DNA from: Colwellia sp. 1_MG-2023
Lineage (GTDB): Bacteria > Pseudomonadota > Gammaproteobacteria > Enterobacterales > Alteromonadaceae
Assembly (NCBI RefSeq): GCF_030546755.1
Contig: NZ_JAUOPE010000008.1
Span: forward strand, 62,001 to 126,000
Length of the DNA: 64,000 nt
Direction: 5' to 3'
The notes beneath the pieces are model-generated. The model was given only the letters and a program-made list of their open reading frames with translations. It was not told the origin of the DNA and made no database searches. Numbering within the stretch: the stretch's first letter is position 1; each line of letters begins with the position of its first letter. A program made the position numbers and the translations under genes. Of the stretch, positions 27,557-36,186 are shown one piece after another.

Positions 27557-27994
27557 CTAGGCTAACGGGCTGATTGGAGGTTTAAATAAATAATTGAGGT
27601 ATTGTGCTTGATGAGCAGAGGCAATAAATAAAATTTTTGTGTGTTGTGCTTGATTTGTAAATATAAAACCCGTTGAATGGTTCATTAAGTTACTGTAACT
27701 ACAACTGGCGATTTCACACATACAATTTTTGTCACAGCAATCTTCTTGCGTATTTTCTTGCGAAGAGGAGGTAACCTTTGAGGAATCGCCGCTAATATCA
27801 GTACTAGAAAACATCATCGCATGTTGACTGTGATCCATCATTTGATGAGGGTTATCACTGGTTATATGAGAAGAAGATAACGCACTAGTTATCATCATGG
27901 CAGAACACGAACTAACTGCTGACGCAGAAACTTGTACCAAGAATAGTACCAGTACTATAAAAGTAATCACTTTATTCGTTATTGAGTGCATCAC
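27557..27994 (-). CDS. CopL-like exported metal-binding protein
   Basis: A 145-residue protein with a signal peptide (about 1-26) and a metal-binding stretch rich in His, Met and Cys. This includes HQMMDHSQHAMM and a cysteine cluster CCDKNCMCEIASC. This layout resembles the CopL family, which precedes copper-resistance operons. It lies 158 bp upstream of cusB on the same strand and may be the first gene of the copper block. Its function (copper storage or sensing) is inferred from composition and context. The last 40 residues are not cysteine-rich and show no motif I recognise. Confidence 0.6.
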   Translation of the reverse strand: MMHSITNKVITFIVLVLFLVQVSASAVSSCSAMMITSALSSSHITSDNPHQMMDHSQHAMMFSSTDISGDSSKVTSSSQENTQEDCCDKNCMCEIASCSYSNLMNHSTGFIFTNQAQHTKILFIASAHQAQYLNYLFKPPISPLA

Positions 27995-28175
27995 AAAAAG
28001 TTCAATTCGCTCGGTTCAGTTAATTTCAAATCGTTATGGTTAGTTGTTTACGTGAATTTATCACTGATTTCACATAATTTAAGCCTATAAGATTATGCTT
28101 AGTCTTGCTAAAAATCAATACCTAACAGTGCAACCTAACTTATTCGCACACAAGAAATGACCTGTTCTGTGTTAA

Positions 28176-28985
28176 TTAAATTTCAGGATCAAACGATTCG
28201 ACATGCGACTGGCGTCTTTCCGCAGCCGCTTTTTCGTCTTCAACAAATTCACCAACACGTAACTCAGGCAGTGCTTCTTGACAAACTTCACCACCTAATT
28301 GGTTAATTTCTTTACACAATATTGCAACTTTATTGTCCATTAAATGCATATGATCTAGTAAACGTCCAATTGCTTTAGCGACTGGATCTGGGTTGTCAGA
28401 TGATACCGCATAAGCATCGAAACCATATTTTTTCGCCACTTCTTCTCTTTTTTCAGAAGTGTCATTAGATTTATTGGGATTGACAATACGTCCTGGGATA
28501 CCTACGGCGGTAGCACCAGCCGGTAAATCTTTGACAACAACCGAATTAGAGCCAACTTTACCACCTTTACCTATGGTTATTGGCCCTAATACTTGAGCAC
28601 CTGCACCAATCACAACATTATCTTCTAAGGTAGGGTGGCGTTTACCACCATTCCAACTCACGCCACCTAAAGTGACGCCATGATATAAAGTTACATCGTT
28701 GCCTATTTCAGCCGTCTCACCAATGACGATGCCCATACCATGATCAATAAAAAATCGTCGACCTAACGTAGCACCAGGATGAATTTCTACCCCAGTTAAC
28801 CAACGAGAAAAAGTCGATAATAAACGCGCAATTAACTTCCAGTTATTACGCCATAGTTTATTACTCAACCGATGGATCCAGATTGCATGCATACCAGGAT
28901 AATTGGTTAATACTTCAAAAGTTGTTCGAGCTGCAGGATCTCTATCAAAGACACTTTTAATATCTTCTTTGATACGGCTAAACAT
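28176..28985 (-). CDS. cysE: Serine O-acetyltransferase
   Basis: This enzyme acetylates L-serine with acetyl-CoA, the first step of cysteine synthesis. The 269-residue protein has an N-terminal helical domain and a left-handed beta-helix of hexapeptide repeats (about 90-170, with [20 protein letters not shown] and [17 protein letters not shown]). The active-site histidines are in FIDHG and LYHGVTLGG. The C-terminal tail ends FDPEI; an end in isoleucine is needed for binding to CysK in relatives. It lies 15 bp after trmJ and is probably co-transcribed with it. In related genomes it directly precedes iscR, whose product uses cysteine sulfur. Confidence 0.96.
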   Translation of the reverse strand: MFSRIKEDIKSVFDRDPAARTTFEVLTNYPGMHAIWIHRLSNKLWRNNWKLIARLLSTFSRWLTGVEIHPGATLGRRFFIDHGMGIVIGETAEIGNDVTLYHGVTLGGVSWNGGKRHPTLEDNVVIGAGAQVLGPITIGKGGKVGSNSVVVKDLPAGATAVGIPGRIVNPNKSNDTSEKREEVAKKYGFDAYAVSSDNPDPVAKAIGRLLDHMHLMDNKVAILCKEINQLGGEVCQEALPELRVGEFVEDEKAAAERRQSHVESFDPEI

Positions 28986-29000
28986 ATTATTTCCTATCTT

Positions 29001-29765
29001 TTATTGTTGATTGCGTTTTGCTGACTTTTCCACTGAAGACAACATTCCACGCCACATTTTTACTTCTTTACTATCAGGTCGAGCACGATTGATAAATCGT
29101 CTTAATTTGGTCATCACTAAACCTGGATGACTCGGCACGATAAATCCGGTTGCTTTTAATGCTTGTTCAAAGTGTTCAAACATTCTTTCTGTTTCTTCAA
29201 CAACAGGATATTGCTCATCATTATCATTTTTTTCAGACGTTTGTTTATCAAATTGTTTTTGCTCTTGTGCTTTTTCATGCGCTAAAAATGCCATGCGAAC
29301 TTCATAACTTAGCGTTTGTACTGCCATGGCTAAGTTCAAAGAACTATATTCTGGATTTGCCGGTATTTGCACATGAAAATGACAAAGTTGTAATTCTTCA
29401 TTGGTTAAGCCGCTACTTTCACGACCAAAAACTAAGGCAACCGGATAATCGCTCACTTCAGCAATTAATTTCTCACCACATTCTCTAGGATCTAACATTG
29501 GCCAAGGTAAAGTGCGCGATCTCGCACTAGTGCCAACCACTAAACCACAATCAGTTATCGCTTCTTCTAAAGTGCTAACTACCTTAGCATTCGCTAAAAC
29601 ATCGGTTGCACCCGCAGCTAGCGCTTGCGCTTGGCCATTTGGCATTTCTATGGGATCAACCAAGACAAGTTGGCTTAATCCCATGGTTTTCATTGCTCTA
29701 GCGGCAGAGCCGATATTTCGGCAATCAGATGTGTTAACCAACACAATACGAACTGAATTTAACAT
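29001..29765 (-). CDS. trmJ: tRNA (cytidine/uridine-2'-O)-methyltransferase TrmJ
   Basis: It methylates the ribose of nucleotide 32 in the anticodon loop of several tRNAs using SAM. The 254-residue protein has the SPOUT fold (about 1-160). Motif 1 is [14 protein letters not shown], motif 2 is [15 protein letters not shown], and motif 3 is [19 protein letters not shown]-terminal helical extension follows that is typical of TrmJ. It is divergent from suhB and upstream of cysE. In E. coli it lies next to iscR, and here it is separated from the isc genes by cysE and the copper block. Confidence 0.95.
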   Translation of the reverse strand: MLNSVRIVLVNTSDCRNIGSAARAMKTMGLSQLVLVDPIEMPNGQAQALAAGATDVLANAKVVSTLEEAITDCGLVVGTSARSRTLPWPMLDPRECGEKLIAEVSDYPVALVFGRESSGLTNEELQLCHFHVQIPANPEYSSLNLAMAVQTLSYEVRMAFLAHEKAQEQKQFDKQTSEKNDNDEQYPVVEETERMFEHFEQALKATGFIVPSHPGLVMTKLRRFINRARPDSKEVKMWRGMLSSVEKSAKRNQQ

Positions 29766-30144
29766 AGTGTTACTGTCTCTCTTTGACCAATGAGTAAATT
29801 GTTATTAACTCATAGTCTGGTATAGGCCTAACGGCTAAAAATGCAGACAATATTAACACAGAACAATATCCTTGTACTGAGAAAAAAGCATCAGATTTTG
29901 TTATTTTTACTAGTGCAAATGATTATGAATAAGTCATTTAATGTATAAGAAATAATATGTTACTTTTGCTTTTAACTTTCAAGAAATACGCTATAACTAG
30001 TAGCAAGTATTAATTTTGAGCAAATATTATCAATTTGATTCGCTTAAATAAGAGAGATTTGTTACAATGCGCGCCGCTAATTTCTGAGTGGAGAAATTAG
30101 GTCTCGTTCTTTTACAAAGTTGTTTAAATTATTAAGGTGATGGT
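29766..30144. other. Divergent trmJ-suhB regulatory region
   Basis: This 379-bp stretch separates divergent trmJ and suhB and holds no gene. A -10-like TACAAT is at 30063, followed by a GC-rich patch (GCGCGCCGC) and a hairpin at 30077-30100 in the likely suhB leader. The left part probably carries the trmJ-cysE promoter, which I could not place. Confidence 0.5.
30077..30100 (+). promoter_or_regulatory. Hairpin in the suhB leader
   Basis: A perfect 9-bp inverted repeat, CTAATTTCT (30077-30085) and AGAAATTAG (30092-30100), encloses the loop GAGTGG. It lies 45 bp before the suhB start codon, just after a -10-like TACAAT. It is not followed by a T run, so it is not a terminator. A role in translational control of suhB is possible. 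Confidence 0.5.
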
Positions 30145-30948
30145 ATGCATCCTATGCTAAATATTGCTGTGCGCGCTGCGCGTACTGCAGGTAACGTAAT
30201 TACTCGTGCTTTCGAGCAAGCAGATAAAGTTGAAATTGAGTCGAAAGGTACAAACGATTTTGTCACGAATGTTGATATTGCTGCTGAGCAAGCAATTGTT
30301 GAAACTATTCGTAAGTCATACCCAGAACATACTATTATCGGTGAAGAAACCGGTCAACATGAAGGTTCTGATAACGATTTTCAATGGATAATCGACCCTA
30401 TTGATGGAACAACAAACTTTGTAAAAGGCATCCCTCATTTTGCCGTTTCAATTGCGCTAAAAGTTAAAGGTAAGCTTGATCAAGCGGTTATTTATGATCC
30501 AATTCGTGGTGAACTATTTACTGCTAGCCGTGGTAAAGGCGCTCAATTAAACGGCTTTCGTATTCGTGTAAAACAAAATAAAGAATTAACTGGCGCTATT
30601 TTAGCAACAGGTTTTCCATTCAAAAAGAAACAACATATGCCTGCTTATATGAATATGTTTCAAGCGTTATTTGAAAAAACGTCTGATATGCGTCGTGCAG
30701 GCTCTGCCGCGCTAGATTTAGCTTACGTAGCTGCTGGACGTGTTGATGGCTTTTTCGAAATAGGCTTAAAACCATGGGATACTGCCGCGGGCGAATTATT
30801 AGTCATCGAAGCAGGCGGATTAGTAACCGATTTTACTGGCGGTCATAACCATACAAAATCTGGCAATATTGTCGCGAGTAGTCCAGGTTTGTTGAAAGAA
30901 ATTTTAAAAGATATTCGCCCTCACTTAGGTGATGCTTTAAGCAAGTAA
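30145..30948 (+). CDS. suhB: Inositol-1-monophosphatase SuhB
   Basis: This Mg-dependent phosphatase of the IMPase family also acts as an rRNA antitermination factor in enterics. The 267-residue protein is the same length as E. coli SuhB. It shows the metal-binding motifs GEETG, WIIDPIDGTTNF and KPWDTAAGELLVIEAGG. The ATG follows AAGGTGATGGT. It is divergent from trmJ, and a strong terminator follows. It starts the conserved suhB-trmJ-cysE neighbourhood. Assignment is firm; the RNA-related role is known from E. coli and only inferred here. Confidence 0.96.
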   Translation: MHPMLNIAVRAARTAGNVITRAFEQADKVEIESKGTNDFVTNVDIAAEQAIVETIRKSYPEHTIIGEETGQHEGSDNDFQWIIDPIDGTTNFVKGIPHFAVSIALKVKGKLDQAVIYDPIRGELFTASRGKGAQLNGFRIRVKQNKELTGAILATGFPFKKKQHMPAYMNMFQALFEKTSDMRRAGSAALDLAYVAAGRVDGFFEIGLKPWDTAAGELLVIEAGGLVTDFTGGHNHTKSGNIVASSPGLLKEILKDIRPHLGDALSK

Positions 30949-30978
30949 TTCACCGCTTAAGCTGTCACTGACTAAGAA

Positions 30979-31010
30979 AGGTATGTAGTTATTCTGCATA
31001 CCTTTTTTTT
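30979..31010 (+). terminator. suhB terminator
   Basis: A 10-bp stem pairs AGGTATGTAG (30979-30988) with CTGCATACCT (30994-31003) with one G-U pair, and is followed by a run of T to 31010. It lies 30 bp after the suhB stop codon. Confidence 0.9.
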
Positions 31011-31202
31011 GTTTTTCTGCAAAGAAAAACCTTAATATCTTCGTAAAAATTGTTAGTGTTGCTTTGCTCTAATGCGATCACGACAAATATTACTGATGGG
31101 CTAAAGCATAACTAAGAAAAAAATTATCTATCTGGCGAATAGAATACCATGGATAACCTTACGCTTAATCGCTAATATAGAACTCCAGTCCAATGATTAA
31201 AG

Positions 31203-32012
31203 ATGTTAATGATGTATTTACCCTCCTCTGCGAAACAAACTTTCGTTCAAGGCGAAGTTGCCCTTGTTGGTACAGGTCCGGGCGATCCAGATTTATTAAC
31301 ATTACAAGCTTATCGTTTTATTCAACAAGCAGACATCGTTATTTATGATCGTTTAGTCAGTAAAGAAATTATGGCGCTAGTGCCCGATTTAGCTGAAAGA
31401 ATTTATGTCGGTAAAAAGCAAGCACAACACCGTGTTCCTCAAGAAGGTATTAACCAATTATTAGTTGAGCATGCAAAATTATCCAAAAAAGTGGTGCGTT
31501 TAAAAGGTGGCGACCCTTTTGTATTTGGACGCGGTGGTGAAGAAGCTCAACATCTGTTAGCAAATAATGTCGCTTGTCATATTGTACCTGGCATGACAGC
31601 CGCCTCTGCTTGTACAAGTTATGTAGGTATTCCACTTACCCATCGACAAGTATCACAAAGCTGTACCTTTATTACAGGTCACGTGAAAGATTGCGGGGAA
31701 TTAGATTTACCTTGGCATTCGCTTAAAGATGAAAAACAAACTGTCGTTTTTTATATGGGTATTAAAAGTTTGCCGATGATCACACAGAAACTGATTGAAG
31801 CCGGACGCAGTGCTAACACTCCAGTGGCGCTCATTCATAAAGGCACCACACCAGAGCAAAAAGTCTATCATGGAAATTTAGCATCATTAGAAGTTATGGT
31901 AGAGAAATACCACATCAAGCCGCCTACGTTAATTGTGATTGGTGATGTCGTAAAAACATTTGATGAAAATCAATTAGCGGGTATTGGCTACCTAGCGCCT
32001 AATCAACCTTAA
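31203..32012 (+). CDS. cobA: Uroporphyrinogen-III C-methyltransferase
   Basis: It transfers two methyl groups from SAM to uroporphyrinogen III to make precorrin-2, the branch point to siroheme and cobalamin. The 269-residue protein carries the SUMT motifs LVGTGPGDPDLLTL near residue 21, RLKGGDPFVFGRGGEEAQ, VPGMTAASACTSYVGIPLTHR, and ALIHKGTTPEQ. It is a stand-alone methyltransferase and lacks the CysG dehydrogenase/chelatase part. Several in-frame ATGs crowd the start (31203, 31209, 31212), so the first residues are uncertain. A weak AAAAGATC/GATCTTTT repeat at 32053-32084 may end the transcript. It most likely serves siroheme production for sulfite or nitrite reductase; partners are not in the window. 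Confidence 0.94.
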   Translation: MLMMYLPSSAKQTFVQGEVALVGTGPGDPDLLTLQAYRFIQQADIVIYDRLVSKEIMALVPDLAERIYVGKKQAQHRVPQEGINQLLVEHAKLSKKVVRLKGGDPFVFGRGGEEAQHLLANNVACHIVPGMTAASACTSYVGIPLTHRQVSQSCTFITGHVKDCGELDLPWHSLKDEKQTVVFYMGIKSLPMITQKLIEAGRSANTPVALIHKGTTPEQKVYHGNLASLEVMVEKYHIKPPTLIVIGDVVKTFDENQLAGIGYLAPNQP

Positions 32013-32181
32013 CCTCAGTTTAAACAAACACTGCCCGATAAAATCACCAAGTAAAAGATCTGAGCATTTAACCTTTGATCTTTTCTTCATAACTCAGTTT
32101 TTCCCCTTGAAGCTCAATAGCTAACTAGCCGAACAGCTAGGTATTAGGTATGATAATCAAAACTTTGCAATTGAATTGGTT

Positions 32182-32907
32182 ATGAAAAAAACGTGTATTG
32201 TCACTGGTGGTAGCTCAGGTATTGGCCTAAGTATCGTAAAATTATTTCTCGAGAATCAATATCGTGTCTTTAATTTAGATTTAGCCCCCTCTGAATATGG
32301 TGAATTTAAAGCGTGCGATGTCACAAATAAAAAGCAAGTTGGCGAAATAATCAAAACAATCAGTGACGAATATGTCATTGACGTATTTATTTCAAATGCG
32401 GGAATACATTTTTCTGGCACCATAGAAGATACGAGTGAAGCGGAATTTGATCGAGTGTTTAATATTAACGTTAAAGGTGCTTTTTCAGCGATACAAGCAG
32501 TTTTGCCAAATATGAAAACCAATAAAAATGGCGCGATTATTTTAATGGCATCCGATCAAGCTTTAATCGCAAAACATAATTCCTTCGCTTATAACATGAG
32601 TAAAACGGCACTTGCTTCAATGGCTAAAACCACAGCTTTAGATTATGCCAAGTTTAATATTCGAGCCAATGCGGTTTGCCCTGGTACAATTGAAACACCA
32701 CTTTATCATCAAGCGATTGATAATTACTGTCAGCGCTCTGGTGCCGACAAGCATAATGTTCATGCAGAAGAAGCAGCGTTACAACCACTTGGACGATTAG
32801 GTCAACCTGAAGAAGTTGCAGAATTAGTGCTGTTTTTAGCCTCTGACAAAGCAAAGTTTATTACCGGCAGCTTGCAAGTAATAGATGGCGGTTATACGGC
32901 GCAATAA
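32182..32907 (+). CDS. Short-chain dehydrogenase/reductase
   Basis: This is an NAD(P)-dependent oxidoreductase of the classical SDR family. The 241-residue protein has the cofactor motif TGGSSGIGLSI at residues 7-17, the NAG motif near residue 75, catalytic serine in MASDQALI, the YxxxK pair in YNMSKTALAS, and PGxxET after it. The ATG at 32182 is chosen; a TTG two codons upstream is less likely. The ribosome site is weak. It is followed after only 4 bp by an amidohydrolase-like gene, so the two are probably translated together. The substrate may be a sugar or its lactone, as in the L-fucose pathway, but the sequence alone does not say. Confidence 0.85.
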   Translation: MKKTCIVTGGSSGIGLSIVKLFLENQYRVFNLDLAPSEYGEFKACDVTNKKQVGEIIKTISDEYVIDVFISNAGIHFSGTIEDTSEAEFDRVFNINVKGAFSAIQAVLPNMKTNKNGAIILMASDQALIAKHNSFAYNMSKTALASMAKTTALDYAKFNIRANAVCPGTIETPLYHQAIDNYCQRSGADKHNVHAEEAALQPLGRLGQPEEVAELVLFLASDKAKFITGSLQVIDGGYTAQ

Positions 32908-32911
32908 CTAA

Positions 32912-33853
32912 ATGGCTGAGAAGAAAGACATTAATGTTATCGACTCACATATTCATCTTTTTGATTTAGAGCAAGGTGAATATCAATGGTTAAAGTCCGA
33001 TAAGCCACCGTTTTGGCCAGACAAACATATTATTGAGCAAAGCTTCACTGAAGATGATCTTTTGTTAAATGAAGAATTAAAACTTGCGGGCTTTGTTCAT
33101 ATTGAAGCGGGTTTTAATAATCAAGAACCTTGGCGCGAAATTGACTGGTTAGAATCACACTGCCAACAACCTTTTCGCTCAATTGCCGGTATAGATTTAA
33201 CGCTTAATGATGAACAATTTTCAACTTGTATAAGCCAAATTAAAACCTATAAGTCTGTGGTAGGTGTTCGAGATATTCTAGATGATAACGCCTTTGAATA
33301 TTTATCTAGCAAACAAGTGAAATCCAATCTAAAACACTTAGCAGATCAACAATTAATATTCGAATTGCAAATGACGTTAACCGATTTAGTCACGGTTGAT
33401 TTATTGCTTGAGATATTAAAAAGCACCGCAAATTTACAAATTATCATCAATCATGCTGGTTTTCCTCCTAAAAACATTTCGACTGAAAACGCTCAACAAA
33501 TCCAACAAACTCAAAGCATGAAACAGTGTATATTAGAGAAACAAAAAACAGCCTGGCAACAATGGCAAATGGCGATTAAAAAACTTGGGCAATTTAAGCA
33601 ATGTGCGATTAAATGCTCAGGATTTGAGATGATAAATCGCCAGTACCAAGCACCTTGGCAAAATGAGGTTATTAATACCTGTCTCACGCATTTTGGCATA
33701 CAGCGAGTGATGCTTGCCAGCAACTTTCCTTTGTGTTTATTTTCAATTAGCTACCAAGAGTATTGGAAAAATTTGCTTGATAATCCGCTTTATACACAAA
33801 ATGAACGAGATAGTTTGTGCTATCTCAATGCCAAGCGAATTTATCAATTCTAG
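32912..33853 (+). CDS. Amidohydrolase-family (lactonase-like) enzyme
   Basis: A 313-residue protein of the amidohydrolase_2 (TIM-barrel) family. It begins with the metal-binding-like VIDSHIHLFD motif, then contains EAGF near residue 65 and an INHAGFPP motif near residue 180. Near the end RVMLASNFPL carries an asparagine where many members have the DWP-type aspartate, so this ligand may be replaced. The family includes L-fuconolactonase and related sugar lactonases that need little or no metal. The gene sits 4 bp after the SDR gene and is likely co-transcribed, which would fit oxidation of a sugar to a lactone and hydrolysis of that lactone. The substrate is not known. Confidence 0.75.
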   Translation: MAEKKDINVIDSHIHLFDLEQGEYQWLKSDKPPFWPDKHIIEQSFTEDDLLLNEELKLAGFVHIEAGFNNQEPWREIDWLESHCQQPFRSIAGIDLTLNDEQFSTCISQIKTYKSVVGVRDILDDNAFEYLSSKQVKSNLKHLADQQLIFELQMTLTDLVTVDLLLEILKSTANLQIIINHAGFPPKNISTENAQQIQQTQSMKQCILEKQKTAWQQWQMAIKKLGQFKQCAIKCSGFEMINRQYQAPWQNEVINTCLTHFGIQRVMLASNFPLCLFSISYQEYWKNLLDNPLYTQNERDSLCYLNAKRIYQF

Positions 33854-34025
33854 CGTTTACCTGTAACCCACTCTTACTTCTCTAAGTCATTTACTTTGCA
33901 ATTGGGTCCTCACAACATTCTTTTAAATAGAATTCTTGATAAAAGAGTAATAATAGAACAAAATTCTATATAAAATCATTCATACAACATTTAAATTTAA
34001 TAAAACTCAAACATTGAGAAATACT

Positions 34026-34484
34026 ATGGACGCCTTTGACAAAAAAATACTCGAGATATTACAAAAAGACTGTACGCAATCAGTCAGCGATATTGCCGAT
34101 CAAATAGGCTTATCAACAACCCCTTGTTGGCGACGTATACAAGCAATGGAAAAAAACGGCATCATCAAAGGCCGTGTTGCGTTGGCAGATCCAGAAAAGC
34201 TCAATGTAGGTTTAACCGTTTTTGTGATGATAAAGACCAATCAACATAACCCTGACTGGTTAAATGATTTTAGTCAGATTTCTGAAGACTTCCCAGAAAT
34301 CAGTGAGTTTTATCGTATGAGTGGCGAGGTAGATTACCTGCTACGCGTGGTAGTTTCAGACATGAAAGCTTATGATGCGTTTTATAAAAAGTTAATTACT
34401 CAAGCAAGTTTTGCTGATATTAGCTCGAGCTTTGCTATGGAAGAAATTAAATACTCCACAGCGTTACCCGTTGATTACGTTTAA
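34026..34484 (+). CDS. Lrp/AsnC-family regulator
   Basis: A 152-residue DNA-binding regulator. An N-terminal helix-turn-helix (about 1-55, with VSDIADQIGLSTTPCWRRIQAME) is followed by a RAM ligand-binding domain (about 65-145). The ATG at 34026 is chosen because a GAG sits 7 nt upstream; a TTG four codons earlier is an alternative. Such proteins respond to amino acids. The gene lies between a sugar-type pair on the plus strand and yajD on the minus strand and could control its neighbours. The effector cannot be read from the sequence. Confidence 0.88.
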   Translation: MDAFDKKILEILQKDCTQSVSDIADQIGLSTTPCWRRIQAMEKNGIIKGRVALADPEKLNVGLTVFVMIKTNQHNPDWLNDFSQISEDFPEISEFYRMSGEVDYLLRVVVSDMKAYDAFYKKLITQASFADISSSFAMEEIKYSTALPVDYV

Positions 34485-34493
34485 AACTAATCA

Positions 34494-34838
34494 TTACTTT
34501 TTCATCAAAGCTTTTAAATCCGCAAAAGGATTATGAGTAGCTGTGGATTGATTGTTATCTCCAGCTTTTACCTCTGTTTGATATTGGGCATGTTCGGTAT
34601 ATTTTGCATGCTCATTATCATGACAATAAATACATAATAATTCCCAATTACTACCGTCATTCGGATTATTCGTATGATCATGGTCAACATGATGCACAGT
34701 TAATTCTTTTAAATTAGAAAAAACAAATTCGCGCGCACAACGCCCACATATCCAAGGAAAAAGTTTTAGGGCTTTATCACGATAGCCTTGTTCTTTTTGT
34801 TTGTAATGTGCACTTGTGCCATAACGATCAGATGACAT
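34494..34838 (-). CDS. yajD: YajD-type HNH nuclease-like protein
   Basis: A 114-residue protein with an HNH endonuclease fold. CxxC (ICGRCARE) and a second CxxC-type pair (LLCIYCHDNEH) would bind zinc, and the central VHHVDHDHTNNPNDGSNW carries the catalytic-type histidines and asparagine. Length and sequence match the widespread YajD proteins, whose biological role is unknown. It is convergent with the Lrp gene, with only a few bases between the stops. No methylase or phage gene is nearby, so a restriction role is not supported. Confidence 0.9.
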   Translation of the reverse strand: MSSDRYGTSAHYKQKEQGYRDKALKLFPWICGRCAREFVFSNLKELTVHHVDHDHTNNPNDGSNWELLCIYCHDNEHAKYTEHAQYQTEVKAGDNNQSTATHNPFADLKALMKK

Positions 34839-34937
34839 ATTTATCTCGCTTAAAACATCAAAATATAAATGAAAATGGATAAATCCTATTATCCATTGCT
34901 AATTCAAAAAGTTTTTCAAAACTTAACGTGTATAAGC

Positions 34938-36122
34938 TTATTTCAACGATTTTACCGTCACATTAGGCGAACGGTAGACAATTTCATCGTTCAATTCTAT
35001 ACCGATCCCCGGCACTTCAGTGACTTCAAAAAAGCCATCTACCGGTTGTGGATCTTGAATACACAATTCTCTGTTCCAGGCTTTCGTGGCATAAGTGTGA
35101 TGCTCATGAATTAAAAAGTTAGGTATTGCTGTTTCTAAGTGCAGTGATGCCGCCGTTGCCACAGGACCACCACAAACATGGGCTTGAATACGAATATCAT
35201 ACACATCCGCATAATCGCAAACTTTTTTCGCTTCAGTAAAGCCGCCACATAAACCAACATCTGGTTGTAACACATCAATACTTTGGTCTTCAAAATACGG
35301 ACGAACATCCCAACGATGATATAAACGCTCGCCACCAGCAATAGGGACATTGACGTTATCAGCCACTTTTTTATGTACTTTAGAATTTAAATAATTCACC
35401 GGCTCTTCGTACATCATACAACCAACTTCTTCGATAACTTCACCCATTTGAATCGCTGAAGCTGCACCCATTAATGAATGAGACTCAAAAATAATATCTA
35501 CATCTTCACCTACCGCATTTCGTATTGCACGAAGTCTATCGCCAAATAAGCGCATTTGCGGCTTTGTAAATAATTTTGTTCTATCAAACGAAGACGTGCC
35601 ATCAAGGTTGTAAACAATAGGATCTACTTTTACCGCGTCATAGCCTTCTGCTACAGCCTTTAACGCGGCTTCAGCATATTCTTCAGGTTGAAATAACTTT
35701 TTAATTTCAACGTCCCAATCAAATTGTAATTGGCTGGCATAAGTACGTAACTTATCATTAACTTTACCACCCAATAATTGATAAACTGGCACACCTAAGG
35801 CTTTACCTTTAATATCCCAAAGCGCCGTATCAATTGCACTCATCGCAGAATATAAAACAGGTCCGCCGCCCAAACCCCAAAAGCTTTCACGTAACATTTT
35901 TGACCAAAGCAGTTCAGTATTAAAGGGATTAAAGCCGATCAATACTGCTTCTGAAATTTCTTTGATCATCGCAGCGGCAGCGCTGTGCCCCCAGTCATAG
36001 GCAAGGCCGGCTTCACCAACACCACTTATACCTTCATCAGTATGAATACGAATAAACACCGGGTTCCATGGCGGTCTTTCAGGACATTCAATATCAAATA
36101 TTTCTACGTGAGTAATTTTCAT
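34938..36122 (-). CDS. Enolase-superfamily (mandelate racemase/MLE-type) enzyme
   Basis: A 394-residue member of the enolase superfamily, which removes a proton next to a carboxylate; many members are sugar-acid dehydratases. The N-terminal capping domain is followed by a barrel. Likely metal ligands are the glutamates in IIFESHS, MYEEPVN and IAGGERLYHR. The second-strand motif reads AVKVDP, and there is an aspartate in QPDVG and a histidine in QAHVCGGP. The KVD pattern differs from the KxK of mandelate racemase itself. I chose the ATG at 36122 with AAGAG upstream; a GTG three codons earlier is possible. It is downstream of the class II aldolase gene and is probably co-transcribed. Substrate unknown. 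Confidence 0.85.
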   Translation of the reverse strand: MKITHVEIFDIECPERPPWNPVFIRIHTDEGISGVGEAGLAYDWGHSAAAAMIKEISEAVLIGFNPFNTELLWSKMLRESFWGLGGGPVLYSAMSAIDTALWDIKGKALGVPVYQLLGGKVNDKLRTYASQLQFDWDVEIKKLFQPEEYAEAALKAVAEGYDAVKVDPIVYNLDGTSSFDRTKLFTKPQMRLFGDRLRAIRNAVGEDVDIIFESHSLMGAASAIQMGEVIEEVGCMMYEEPVNYLNSKVHKKVADNVNVPIAGGERLYHRWDVRPYFEDQSIDVLQPDVGLCGGFTEAKKVCDYADVYDIRIQAHVCGGPVATAASLHLETAIPNFLIHEHHTYATKAWNRELCIQDPQPVDGFFEVTEVPGIGIELNDEIVYRSPNVTVKSLK

Positions 36123-36186
36123 TAATAACACTCTTTTTTAAAATTAGTTTTAATTGCCAATAAATAGCCTTTGTATACAGATAATC

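Noticed and set aside
29150-29488. A 112-codon plus-strand frame opposite trmJ
   Set aside because: trmJ is unmistakable on the other strand and covers the region. The frame encodes no recognisable domain.
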